Shown one piece after another: positions 16,681 through 26,500 of a stretch of DNA of 64,000 nucleotides. Where the stretch lies: the NCBI RefSeq assembly GCF_003966895.1, contig NZ_AP018449.1:2807501-2871500 (forward strand). Reading direction: 5' to 3'. Positions within the stretch are counted from its first letter, which is position 1; the number at the start of each line of letters is the position of its first letter. The stretch is from Methylomusa anaerophila. GTDB lineage: Bacteria; Bacillota; Negativicutes; Sporomusales; Sporomusaceae. The notes below the pieces were generated by a model. That model did not search any database. It was not told the DNA's origin and saw nothing but the letters and a program-made list of their open reading frames with translations. The position numbers and the translations under genes are program-made.

Positions 16681-18384
16681 TTGTGTGAATTGATGAGATT
16701 GGAAGATAAACAACTGGAAACAGATATTCTCATAATTGGCGGCGGGACGGCCGGATGCTTTGCGGCGCTCACAGCCACAGAAAACTCTGATGCCAAGGTG
16801 ATTATCGCCGAGAAGGCCAACATCAAGCGCAGCGGCTGTCTTGCGGCCGGGGTTAATGCCCTTAACGCGTATATTGTGAAAGGTCAGACCCCGGAAACAT
16901 ACCTCGAATATGTTAAAAACGATTCCGAAGGCTTAATACGGGAGGACCTGGTCTATACCATGGCCCAGCGGTTGAACAAGGTGACTGAGAAGATTGAGAG
17001 CCTGGGTTTGGTCATCCAGAAGGACGCCCAGGGAGAGTATGTGTCCAGGGGCACAAGAAACATCAAGATTAACGGCGAGAACATCAAACCCATCCTGGCC
17101 GAAACTGTATTAAAGAGTCCGAATATTACCGTGTTGAACCGGGTCAATATGATTGACTATATAATACAAGACGGAAAAGTTGCCGGCGCCTACGGGTTTT
17201 CTTTAGACACCAATACTTTTTACGTTATAGCCGCCAAGGCGGTAATCTGCGCTACCGGCGGGGCGGCAGGTCTTTATAGACCCAATAATCCCGGGTTCTC
17301 CCGCCATAAAATGTGGTATTGTCCGTTCAATACCGGGGCCGGATATGCAATGGGAATCAGAGCGGGAGCGGAAATGACCACATTTGAAATGCGGTTTATC
17401 GCCTTGCGGTGCAAAGATACCATAGCCCCCACCGGGACTATTGCCCAAGGGGTGGGGGCGCAGCAGATCAACAGCCGCGGTGAGGAATACGAGAAGAATT
17501 ACGGCCTTCCCAAAACTCCCAACCGGGTATTCTCCACAGTTGAGGAAAACAGAAATGGCCGGGGGCCCTGTTATTTAAAAACAACGGGCATCACCGAAGA
17601 ACAGCAGCAAGAGCTTTACAAAGCTTATCTGAATATGGCGCCAGCTCAGACGCTTAAATGGTTTGAAGCGGGAAAAGGTCCCGCCGGGCAAAACGTAGAG
17701 ATTGAAGGAACCGAACCTTATATTGTCGGGGGCCATACCGCCAGCGGCTACTGGGTGGATACCGGCAGGGCCACTACCCTGGCAGGCCTTTATGCAGCCG
17801 GGGATGTGGCCGGCGGCAGTCCGCAGAAATATGTTACCGGCTGCTTCGCGGAAGGAGAAATCGCGGCATATTCTGCGTTGGAGTATGTAAAAGGAAAAAG
17901 CAATATATGGCCGGAAAACGATCAAATTGCCGCGAAGCTGGCAGCCGTTAACGGATTCTTGCAAGGTAGGCCCGGACGGTACGATGAGGAAGATATTGAA
18001 GAGGCTATGCAAAAAACAATGGATGATTACGCCGGCGGAATTTCCTCCGGTTACGTCTACAATTCGAAAAAGCTTCAGGTCGCCAAGGCTCGGGTGGATG
18101 AGCTGCTCCCTATGTGTCAGGATCTTAAAGCCGACAGTCTTCATCAACTGATGCACATTTATGAAGTGATAGACCGGCTCTACGTTTGCCGGGTGCTTAT
18201 TCATCATCTGGAAGCGCGGCGGGAAACCAGGTGGCATTCTTTTCAGGAAAATGCCGATTATCCGCAGCGGGATGATGCCAACTGGTTATGGTATGTAAAT
18301 TCGCGGCTTATCGAGGGACAAGTAAAGATTGTCAGGCGAGAATTAGTTAAAAAGGATGAGGTCTATGAGCATAGTAATCAATAA
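16681..18384 (+). CDS. aprA: Adenylylsulfate reductase alpha subunit (flavoprotein)
   Basis: 567 residues, close to the AprA/fumarate-reductase flavoprotein family. An FAD-binding ILIIGGGTAGCFAAL is at about residues 17-31, AEKANIKRSGCLAAGVNALN follows, then GGAAGLYRPNNPG, and GLYAAGDVAGGSPQKYVTGC closes the FAD site. It reduces APS to sulfite and AMP with AprB. Located between the sulfate importer and ATP sulfurylase with no dissimilatory dsrAB or qmo genes in the window, it most likely serves assimilation. The start is uncertain: TTG at 16681 follows GGGAGG, while ATG at 16693 gives MRLEDKQ. It overlaps aprB by 20 bases. Confidence 0.88.
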   Translation: MCELMRLEDKQLETDILIIGGGTAGCFAALTATENSDAKVIIAEKANIKRSGCLAAGVNALNAYIVKGQTPETYLEYVKNDSEGLIREDLVYTMAQRLNKVTEKIESLGLVIQKDAQGEYVSRGTRNIKINGENIKPILAETVLKSPNITVLNRVNMIDYIIQDGKVAGAYGFSLDTNTFYVIAAKAVICATGGAAGLYRPNNPGFSRHKMWYCPFNTGAGYAMGIRAGAEMTTFEMRFIALRCKDTIAPTGTIAQGVGAQQINSRGEEYEKNYGLPKTPNRVFSTVEENRNGRGPCYLKTTGITEEQQQELYKAYLNMAPAQTLKWFEAGKGPAGQNVEIEGTEPYIVGGHTASGYWVDTGRATTLAGLYAAGDVAGGSPQKYVTGCFAEGEIAAYSALEYVKGKSNIWPENDQIAAKLAAVNGFLQGRPGRYDEEDIEEAMQKTMDDYAGGISSGYVYNSKKLQVAKARVDELLPMCQDLKADSLHQLMHIYEVIDRLYVCRVLIHHLEARRETRWHSFQENADYPQRDDANWLWYVNSRLIEGQVKIVRRELVKKDEVYEHSNQ

Positions 18385-18685
18385 AGAAAAATGTTGCGGC
18401 TGCGGCAAATGCCGTGAAGCCTGTCCCGGAAGCTTGCTATACCCGGCTGACGACGGTAAGACCTGTATTCGCTACCCCAAGGACTGCTGGGGCTGCACTT
18501 CCTGTGTTAAAGAGTGCGAATACGGCGCTATTCAGTATTATCTCGGAGCAGAAATTGGCGGTAAAGGCGGTTTTCTTTATACCAGGCAGGAAGGACAGGG
18601 AAACTTTCTGCAATGGATTATTGTCGGCCCCGGCGGAGAGGAAAGGATAATCACAATTGATAAAAATAAGGCTAACTCGTACTAG
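18365..18685 (+). CDS. aprB: Adenylylsulfate reductase beta subunit (ferredoxin-like)
   Basis: 106 residues with two [4Fe-4S] motifs, CCGCGKCREACP and CWGCTSCVKEC, matching the ferredoxin half of AprB. It passes electrons to the FAD of AprA. It is shorter than dissimilatory AprB (~150 residues) because the C-terminal extension that wraps AprA is reduced. I start at ATG 18365 (MSIVINKEK), with AAGGATGAGG ahead; an ATG at 18356 would place the ribosome site inside the gene. Confidence 0.88.
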   Translation: MSIVINKEKCCGCGKCREACPGSLLYPADDGKTCIRYPKDCWGCTSCVKECEYGAIQYYLGAEIGGKGGFLYTRQEGQGNFLQWIIVGPGGEERIITIDKNKANSY

Positions 18686-18765
18686 ATCCTTTAAGTATCG
18701 ACTCAGTTACCGAATGACACGAACTATCCTGAAAAACTAAAACGCCGTAAGACAAAGGAACCGGA

Positions 18766-18804
18766 ACCACAGAGACACAGAGAACACAGAGGGACACAGA
18801 GAAG
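18766..18804. repeat. Short direct repeats of CACAGAG
   Basis: Four or five close copies of CACAGAG or ACACAGAG in about 40 bases before cysD. Low-complexity repeats of this kind are common in intergenic DNA; no function is evident. Confidence 0.5.
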
Positions 18805-18834
18805 GATAGTCAGAGGTTTAGGAGGGCATTGGGC

Positions 18835-19635
18835 ATGGATCATTTGGACAGATTGGAAGCGCAGAGCATTTATATACTGCGGGAGGCTTATAAAAAATTT
18901 GGCAAGTTAGGCATGTTGTGGTCAATTGGTAAAGACTCGACCGTTTTACTGTGGCTGGCGAAAAAGGCGTTTTTCGGGCATTGCCCTTTTCCCTTCATTC
19001 ACGTGGATACCACCTATAAGATTCCCGAGATGATCCGGTTCCGGGACCGGATGGCCAGGGAATACAAGCTTGAGCTTATCGTTCATACGAACGAGGAGGC
19101 GTTACAAGCAGGGATGGGTCCGGAAAAAGGGCGCTTAGCCTGCTGTAAGGCGCTTAAGACCGATGGTCTCCAGCAGGTGGTAAGCAAATATGAATTTGAG
19201 GGACTTATTTTAGGTATCAGGCGGGATGAGGAAGGCTCCCGCTCGAAAGAAAGAGTTTTCAGTGAGCGTAACAAAGACTCCGAATGGGATTATACCAACC
19301 AGCCGCCGGAACTTTGGGACCAGTTCAAAACGGAATTCCCCAAAGGCAACCATATCCGGGTGCATCCCATCCTGCATTGGAACGAAATCGATGTCTGGTC
19401 CTACATTGGCAGGGAAAATATTCCCTTAGTTGATCTTTATTTCGCCAAAAGCGGCAAACGGTATAGAAGTCTTGGCTGCGCCCCCTGTACAGGACAAATA
19501 GATTCTAATGCAACTACCATTGACCAAATTATTGAAGAACTAAAAAATACCAAAGTGAGCGAGCGGGCCGGGAGGGCTCAGGACCAGGAAGACTCCTACG
19601 CCATGCAAAAATTGCGTAAAGACGGTTATATGTAA
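18835..19635 (+). CDS. cysD: Sulfate adenylyltransferase small subunit CysD
   Basis: 266 residues of the PAPS-reductase/ATP-pyrophosphatase fold. The PP-loop is [18 protein letters not shown], and the segments [29 protein letters not shown] and [11 protein letters not shown], then the C-terminal [11 protein letters not shown], are typical of CysD. It activates sulfate to APS with the CysN GTPase. I started at the ATG with GGAGGG eight bases upstream instead of a TTG two codons earlier. The 198-base gap to cysN holds only small repeats. Confidence 0.95.
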   Translation: MDHLDRLEAQSIYILREAYKKFGKLGMLWSIGKDSTVLLWLAKKAFFGHCPFPFIHVDTTYKIPEMIRFRDRMAREYKLELIVHTNEEALQAGMGPEKGRLACCKALKTDGLQQVVSKYEFEGLILGIRRDEEGSRSKERVFSERNKDSEWDYTNQPPELWDQFKTEFPKGNHIRVHPILHWNEIDVWSYIGRENIPLVDLYFAKSGKRYRSLGCAPCTGQIDSNATTIDQIIEELKNTKVSERAGRAQDQEDSYAMQKLRKDGYM

Positions 19636-19639
19636 AGCT

Positions 19640-19676
19640 ATGTAGGAGTCAGGAGTCAGAATTCAGGAGTCAGAAT
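19640..19676. repeat. Short direct repeats of AGGAGTCAG
   Basis: Three copies of AGGAGTCAG, with variable spacing, between cysD and cysN. Low-complexity tandem repeats of no evident function. Confidence 0.5.
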
Positions 19677-19833
19677 GAGAACCGGCAAATACATTTGAAG
19701 ACTTGCCGGTATGGCAGAAAGCGCACTTGTTAAATTGCTGGAAGCGTATTCGCGCAGCATTCAAAAATTCCGGCCACTGAATTCTGAATGCATCAATATA
19801 ACAATCATATGCCGGATGGGAGGCCAATAGAGG

Positions 19834-21567
19834 ATGGACACAGATCGGGAAGTACTTAACGTTGTTGTTGTCGGTCATGTAGACCATGGGAAGTCTACAG
19901 TTATCGGCCGGCTGCTGTATGATACCAAGTCCTTGCCGGAAGGGGCAATAGACAGGGTAAAAAGAATTTCCAGGGAAAAGGGCAAACCTTTTGAATATGC
20001 CTATCTGCTGGACGCGTTCGAAGAAGAACAAAAACAGGGAATTACCATTGATACCACCCAACTGCAGTTTCACACCGACAAACGGGATTATGTCATTATT
20101 GACGCGCCGGGGCACAAAGAATTTCTTAAGAATATGATTTCCGGCGCCGCCAGCGCCGAAGCGGCGCTGCTCATTATCGACGCTTACGAAGGGATTCAGG
20201 AGCAGTCGCGCCGGCATGGATATATATTGTCGCTGCTCGGTATCCAGAAGGTCTATGTGCTGGTTAACAAAATGGACCTGATCGATTATTCGCAGGAAAA
20301 GTTTACCGAGCTGAGAAGTGAAATGAATGAATTCTTGAATAACCTGCACGTTTATCCACTCAGGTATATACCTGTTTCGGCATTTTACGGCGAGAATATG
20401 ACTGCCCCCTCGGCTAAAATGCCTTGGTTCAAAGGGGAACCGCTTTTAAAAGCTATCGACTCTTTCGAAAAGGACAAGGGCCTTGAGCAGAAGGCATTAC
20501 GCTTTCCCATCCAGGATGTGTACAAGTTTGACAGCAGGCGGATCATTGCCGGTAGAATCGAGTCAGGTACATTGACTGTCGGTGATGATGTTGTAATATT
20601 ACCCAGTGCTAAGGCGACAACAGTGAAAACCATTGAGTACTGGGCCGAAAGAGATAAAAAAAGCAGGGTATCCGCCGGCATGTCGGTTGGAATTACGGTT
20701 GAGGACGAGTTCTTTAACCAGCGGGGCGAGTTCGTTGTTCATAAAAATGACGTACCGCATGTTGCGGACATTTTTCGGGCCAATTTGTTTTGGCTGGGGA
20801 AAAACCCTCTCGTGAAAAACAAAGAATACAAACTGAAGCTGGTAACCCAGGAAGTTGAATGTGAAATTTATTCGGTACTAAAAGTAATCGACGCTACGAC
20901 ATTGGCGGCGGTTGACGACGCCCAGGCGGTAAAAACAAATGATGTAGCGGAAGTTATTATCCGGACCAGGAAGCCAATCTGTTTTGATGAATTTAAAAAT
21001 AATCCAATTACCGGCAGGTTTGTTCTTGTCGACGGTTACAACGTCAGCGGCGGCGGAATTGTCTCGGGGCTGTATACTCAAATACAGACAGTTACGAAGT
21101 TTGTGAAGAATGAAGCCGCAATAGCGATGGAGGTCAAACTTTTTGACGAATATTTCTATATCCTTGCGGAAAGCGCCATAAGAAGGTTTGCGGCCAAGGC
21201 GCATACCTTCGCGGTGGGAGATGTAATTCCTGCCATAGGGAGAACATACGAGTACCCTGAAGATTTTGATGTTCTGGATCTGGAGACCAAGCTGGTGGCG
21301 GTTATCAGGAACTTCAAGCTTAAAGATATTGTCAGTTTTCCGGGATATTCCCATAGTTCGGTACCGATACTTGACGCCAACGGTGCTTGGATAAAACTGG
21401 ATTCTGTCGGCAGTTTTCAAAAGTTTGCAGCGGAAATTGAATTATTAGATACTATAAATGGTGATCAGCTAACCGTGTTTGCCAACAAGTGGCTTGAGTT
21501 CTCCAAATTCAGATATATCCAATACAGACAGGCAGGCAGCGAATTGGACAGTGAGTATCACATATAA
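19834..21567 (+). CDS. cysN: Sulfate adenylyltransferase large subunit CysN with C-terminal extension
   Basis: 577 residues. The GTPase domain is canonical: GHVDHGKST (P-loop), the switch region [17 protein letters not shown] and NKMD. EF-Tu-like beta-barrel domains follow. GTP hydrolysis drives APS formation by CysD. The protein is about 100 residues longer than typical CysN, and its last ~140 residues (from [13 protein letters not shown]) match neither barrel domain nor APS kinase: there is no kinase P-loop. Electrons for the product come from AprAB encoded just upstream, so APS is reduced directly and no PAPS step is needed. Confidence 0.9.
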   Translation: MDTDREVLNVVVVGHVDHGKSTVIGRLLYDTKSLPEGAIDRVKRISREKGKPFEYAYLLDAFEEEQKQGITIDTTQLQFHTDKRDYVIIDAPGHKEFLKNMISGAASAEAALLIIDAYEGIQEQSRRHGYILSLLGIQKVYVLVNKMDLIDYSQEKFTELRSEMNEFLNNLHVYPLRYIPVSAFYGENMTAPSAKMPWFKGEPLLKAIDSFEKDKGLEQKALRFPIQDVYKFDSRRIIAGRIESGTLTVGDDVVILPSAKATTVKTIEYWAERDKKSRVSAGMSVGITVEDEFFNQRGEFVVHKNDVPHVADIFRANLFWLGKNPLVKNKEYKLKLVTQEVECEIYSVLKVIDATTLAAVDDAQAVKTNDVAEVIIRTRKPICFDEFKNNPITGRFVLVDGYNVSGGGIVSGLYTQIQTVTKFVKNEAAIAMEVKLFDEYFYILAESAIRRFAAKAHTFAVGDVIPAIGRTYEYPEDFDVLDLETKLVAVIRNFKLKDIVSFPGYSHSSVPILDANGAWIKLDSVGSFQKFAAEIELLDTINGDQLTVFANKWLEFSKFRYIQYRQAGSELDSEYHI

Positions 21568-21641
21568 CATAACCCTGCCTGTACCGCGCGAAACTGACAG
21601 AAATGCCCCTCAGTTCTGAAAGAAGAACTGTGGGGTATTTC

Positions 21642-22559
21642 TTACAGGCGGGATAGATCGAAGGGAGTCTCCTGATAGACGTAATAATTGAGCCAGTTGG
21701 AAAAGAGCAGGTTGGCAGTGCTGCGCCATATGACAACCGGCGTTTGCGCGGGGTCATCGTTGGGGTAGTAGTTGCAGGGGACGTGAATGGGCAGTCCCTG
21801 GGCAACATCACGGTCATACTCGGCTTTGAGGGTAAGGGGGTCGTATTCGGAATGACCGGTGATGAAAATTTGCCTGCCTTTCCGGTCGGCTACGGCGTAA
21901 ACCCCGGCCATAGCCGATTGGGCGAGTATACGTACGGCGGGGACTTTTTCGATGTCTTCCCGTCTGATCTCAGTATGTCTGGAATGGGGTACATAGAAGA
22001 TATCGTCAAGACCGCGAAATAGTTTCTCCTCTTCAATAACACATTTTTGGTGAGGAAAAATACCGAACATTTTTTGCGGCAGATCATGCTTGGGAATGCC
22101 GTAGTGATAGTACAGGCCGGCCTGGGCCCCCCAGCATATATGGAAGGTTGAGTAAACATGGGTTTTGCTCCATTCCATAATCTTGCAGAGTTCATCCCAG
22201 TAAGCTACCTTCTCAAAAGGCATTTGCTCAACCGGCGCGCCGGTAATGATCATACCGTCATACTTTTTGGATTTCACAGCGTCAAATGTTTCGTAAAATT
22301 TAATCAGGTGTTCCTGGGGAGTGTTCGTGGGCGAATAAGTGGCAGTATATATAAAATCGACATCCACTTGTAAAGGGGAGTTGCCTAATAGACGCAACAA
22401 CTGGGTTTCAGTAGTAATTTTCGTAGGCATAAGATTTAACAATAGTATTTTAAGCGGGCGGATATCTTGGGAATATGCCCGGTTTTCATACATGACAAAA
22501 ATGTTTTCGCCTTCCAGGATGTTAGTAGCAGGCAGGTTGTTAGGAATTTTTATCGGCAT
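21642..22559 (-). CDS. metA: Homoserine O-acetyltransferase of MetA type
   Basis: 305 residues, full-length MetA family. The catalytic cysteine is in [15 protein letters not shown], and the histidine and glutamate of the triad are in [13 protein letters not shown]. At residue 111 the sequence reads GAPVE; glutamate here is reported to favour acetyl-CoA, while glycine gives the E. coli succinyl type. The downstream enzyme in the window is MetY, which uses O-acetylhomoserine, so acetyltransferase activity fits. It is preceded by a SAM-I riboswitch and terminator on the minus strand, so methionine sufficiency should shut it off. Confidence 0.92.
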   Translation of the reverse strand: MPIKIPNNLPATNILEGENIFVMYENRAYSQDIRPLKILLLNLMPTKITTETQLLRLLGNSPLQVDVDFIYTATYSPTNTPQEHLIKFYETFDAVKSKKYDGMIITGAPVEQMPFEKVAYWDELCKIMEWSKTHVYSTFHICWGAQAGLYYHYGIPKHDLPQKMFGIFPHQKCVIEEEKLFRGLDDIFYVPHSRHTEIRREDIEKVPAVRILAQSAMAGVYAVADRKGRQIFITGHSEYDPLTLKAEYDRDVAQGLPIHVPCNYYPNDDPAQTPVVIWRSTANLLFSNWLNYYVYQETPFDLSRL

Positions 22560-22589
22560 TTTTTGTCCTCCTTTTTTGTGGCAACAACA

Positions 22590-22617
22590 AAGGCCTCTTT
22601 CCGAGGAAAGAGGCCTT
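22590..22617 (-). terminator. Intrinsic terminator of the metA SAM-I riboswitch
   Basis: AAGGCCTCTTTCC (22590-22602) and GGAAAGAGGCCTT (22605-22617) form a 13-base-pair stem. Read on the minus strand it is followed by TTGTTGTTGCC, and lies between the aptamer and metA, as expected for the expression platform. Confidence 0.8.
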
Positions 22618-22628
22618 AACGCGCTTTC

Positions 22629-22731
22629 CTCTTATCTGTCAGGATTTCTCCTGCTGGAATTAGCACCACTGCAGTTGCCTGCCGGTTGCCGGGTGTCATC
22701 AGGCCAGTCCCTCGACCACTCTGGATAAGAG
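22629..22731 (-). ncRNA. SAM-I riboswitch upstream of metA
   Basis: Reads on the minus strand from CTCTTATC at 22731 down to GATAAGAG at 22629. It has the canonical SAM-I parts: P1 CTCTTATC/GATAAGAG, the AGAGTGGTCGAGGGACTGGC segment, CCGATGACACCCGGCAACC and a GGTGCTAATTCC core. It should bind S-adenosylmethionine and terminate metA transcription. It is nearly identical to the plus-strand copy at 45306-45408. Confidence 0.95.
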
Positions 22732-23063
22732 ATTTATTCACTTGAATGTGATTTTAGCATGGAAAACATTGAGTGTCAATAACCATTACAGTGAGGTTGT
22801 GTTCATTCTGTGATAATGTCACCTTGTTCTATCTTTGGTTTCGGACTGTCCCCTGACTCATTTAGCTGGACCTGCCGCAGTTTCAAATTTAATACAAATT
22901 TAACATTTATATGTGCTAAACTGGACGAAAGTCCTATAGAAACAGGATTAAAACTTTGGTACTATAAATAAAGTGATATTAGGATAATATTGGAATACCT
23001 GTTATAAACAACGAATTCATGCATAATACGCTAAAATTCATTATAATTGCCAGGGAGGCGAGC
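22732..23063. other. Intergenic region between metA leader and tpsB remnant
   Basis: About 330 bases without a credible gene. It presumably holds the metA promoter (minus strand, near the riboswitch 5' end) and the promoter of the TPS locus. I see no strong repeat or known RNA in it. Confidence 0.5.
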
Positions 23064-23492
23064 ATGAACAAGCAAGGATGCTGTGATGCAATCACCAGAA
23101 TTTTAAAATCAAATAAGGCCAGGATGGCCCTGGCGGCAATCATCCTATTTTCTGTCACCGCTAGGCCAAAGAAATCGACCCTGCCGACAAGGAAGAACTG
23201 AAACGGCGTTCCCAAGCGGAAGCCTTGGAACGACAACATAGGGGACAGGAGAAAGACGTATTTCTACAACAGCAGTCGCCGGCTGAGAAAACAACCGTTT
23301 TACCCCGAGGAACCCAGTTTCCTCATCAACGACCTTGTCCTCGAAGGAGACAAGGTCGATCACTTTCCGTGGGCCAAAAACATCCTCAAGCCATATCGCG
23401 GCCAAGTCAAGAACGGCAGCTATGACGTCTTCGCCGGCCGGCTACAAAACCGAAAATCTTACCTTTGGCTTACCCTTACCTATCCAATGTGA
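23064..23492 (+). pseudogene. Decayed TpsB/FhaC-type outer-membrane transporter (ends only)
   Basis: An ATG with GGGAGG six bases upstream opens a signal-peptide-like frame (ARMALAAIILFSVTA). After a frameshift it continues as EIDPADKEELKRRSQAEALE and EKDVFLQQQ. After a second shift it reads SFLINDLVLEGDKV and WAKNILKPYRG, which resembles the start of a POTRA domain in TpsB proteins. It then jumps to SYDVFAGRL and WLTLTYPM with a stop; YDVFAG is typical of the very C terminus of TpsB barrels. So the 5' and 3' ends survive and the central ~1.3 kb (rest of POTRA and nearly all the barrel) is missing. The adjacent exoprotein would need another TpsB encoded elsewhere. Confidence 0.75.
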
Positions 23493-23518
23493 TCACGAAA
23501 AATGAGAGGTGAAAAACA

Positions 23519-26500
23519 ATGCTTTGCCTGCGAACCAATAATCAAACCACCACCCAACGGCGCCAAAGCCTAAAAAAATGGCTGATCTGGCTCACCGCCA
23601 TCCTGCAGCTGTGCCAGCCAACCCTGGCCGGCGCCAGCGCCATCGTCGACAAAAGCGCGCCGGGAAGCAACCGGCCCTACGTAGAATTCACCGCCAACGG
23701 CCTGCCAGTCGTGCAAATCACCACCCCGTCAGCGGCCGGCGTATCCCGCAACATCTTTCAGCAATTCGACGTCTTTTCCCAGGGACTCATCCTAAACAAC
23801 TCCCGCGACATAGTAAGTACCCAACTGGCCGGCTATATCGCCGGCAACCCTTTTCTCCTCAAAGGATCAGCCCGAATTATCTTAAGCGAAGTCAGCGGGC
23901 CCCAAGCCAGCCATCTGAACGGCTATACCGAAATCGCCGGCCAAAAAGCCGAATTCATTCTGGCCAACCCTAACGGCATCTTTGTAAATGGAGCCGGTTT
24001 TATCAACACCAGCCACGCCACCCTCACCACCGGCGCCCCGGTATTCGGCGGCGACGGCAGCCTAAGCGCCTTCCGGGTAAGCGGCGGCCAAATCAGCATA
24101 GACGGCGCCGGACTCAACGGCGGCGACACCGACCGGGTGGACCTCATCAGCCGGGCGGTAACCGCCAATGCCGGTATCTGGACCAACGAACTCAACGTCG
24201 TCACCGGTGCCAATGAAGTAAAATATAACTCGTTAACCGCAGCCAACATTACCCCTGACAGCAACAAACCCGCCGTAGCCATAGACGTAGGCGCCTTAGG
24301 CGGCATGTACGCCAACAAAATCTACCTTGTCGGCACCGAACAAGGGGTAGGGGTGAACAGCCAGGGAATAATTTCGGCAATCACCGGCGACCTAACCGTC
24401 ACCGGTGAAGGCAAAGTCACCCTTGCCGGCAACACAACCGCCGGGGAAAATATCTATATTTCCGCGCAAGGCGGCCTCGATACCCAGGACCTAGTATACG
24501 CCGCAAAAAGCGCCAACCTTACCACCCCGGCCGGACTCACCAACGCCGGACTCATCGCCGCCGGAGAGCACACCACCCTTACCGCAGCTGCCGTTGACTC
24601 AACCGGCACAATCGGCGCCGGCATAAATAGCGACGGAACCATCGCCCCAAACGGCGACATCAACATCACAACAACCGGCAGCACAAAAGCCGGCGGGCAG
24701 AACACAGCCGCCGGTAATCTAACCATTCGGGCCGCAGCCGTCGACCTAAGCGGCGCCAACACCTACGCCGGTCAAAACATAAACCTCACAGCCCGGACGG
24801 GGGACATTGCCAACACCGGCGGGACAATACAAGCCATGGGCAGCCTTAACGCCAAAGCTAACGGAACACTCAGCAACGACCAAAACCCCGTCGGGACCAA
24901 AGGACAGCTCCAGGCCGACCAAATCACCATAACCGCCGGATCCGTCAGCAACATGGGCGGCGTAATCAGCCAAACCGGAACAAAAACCACCCTGATAACA
25001 GCTCAAGGCACGATCAACAACTCCCGGGGAGAAATTGGGACTCACGGCGACAAACTGACAATAGAGGCCGCAGAACTAAATAACACTACAGGGAAAATCA
25101 TCCATGCCGGTGGACAAGAATTAACCATCCGGACAAGCGGCGACACGATAAACACCAGCGGACAAATCGGCGCCAACGGCGCCAACCTGACAATCGAAGC
25201 TCAAAACCTCATCAACACCAAAGGGTCAATCGTCCATGCCGGCGCCCAAAACCTAACACTCAAGACGGCAGGAGACACCCTCAACACCGGGGGACAAATT
25301 GACACAAACGGACAACTTACCCTCACCGCCCAAAACCTTGACAACTCCAGCGGCCAAATCAACAGCCAAAAAGACATGGACATCCGCCTCGGTTCCGGTC
25401 TAATCAATGAAACCGGTGTCATTCGCGGCGGCAGCGCGGTAAAAATAGCGGCTGCCGACACCGTCCACAACCGGCGGGGAACCATCGAGGCCGGCCAGGG
25501 ACTGAATATAAGAGCCCGATCCCTGCAAAATGAAAACGGTCGGGTGGCCAACCTGGATAGCGGCCTGTTGACCATCACCGTCCGTCAGGACATCAACAAT
25601 CAAGGCGGCCAAATCGGTAGCAACGGAAAGGCCGAGCTCACAGCCAATACAGTCAACAATCAAAGCGGCACCCTCACCGCCCAAAACAACCTAACCATCC
25701 GGGTAGGGGCAAAACTGGACAGTAATGAGGCCAGCACCATCGCCGCCGGCGGCGACCTGACCATCAACAGCGGCGGCGCCATCAACCTGGCCGGCTCAAC
25801 CACCGCCAATCAAAACATCACCCTCACCGCCCAAGGCGACATTCATAACCAAGGTACCGTCTACGCCGGCCGAGATGCAACCCTTGCCGCCCAAGGCGCC
25901 CTCACCAATACCGGCACCCTTGCCGCCCAAAACAACATAACCATCAATGTAGGGGAAAGACTGGACAGTAATGAGGCCAGCACCATCGCTGCCGGCGGCG
26001 CCCTTGCCATCAACAGCGGCGGCGTCATCAACCTGGCCGGCGCGACCACCGCCAATCAAAACATCACCCTCGCCGCCCAAGGCGATATAAATAACCAAGG
26101 TACCGTCTATGCCGGCCAAGATGCTGCCATTGGCGCCGGCGGCGCCCTCACCAATACCGGCGCCATCACCGCCGGCGGCAACACCGGCATTACGGCCAAC
26201 ACCGTATCCTCCAGCGGTACCCTTGGGGCAGGCGTTACCCGTGAAGGTAAACTTGGCGGCAGTGGCAATCTCACGGTGGTTGCCCAAGACACCCTCACCG
26301 CCACCGGCCAAAACCTAGCCGCCGGCAATATGCTCCTGCAAGGAACAGCTATTAACCTGACCGGGGCCGTGAACCAGGCAGGAGGCAGTGCCGCCCTTCG
26401 CGCCACAACAGGAGACATCACCCATACGGGCGCAAGCCTGGATGTGGGCGACAAGCTTGACATCAGCGCTGCCAAGACCTTTAATAATGACAAAAATGCC

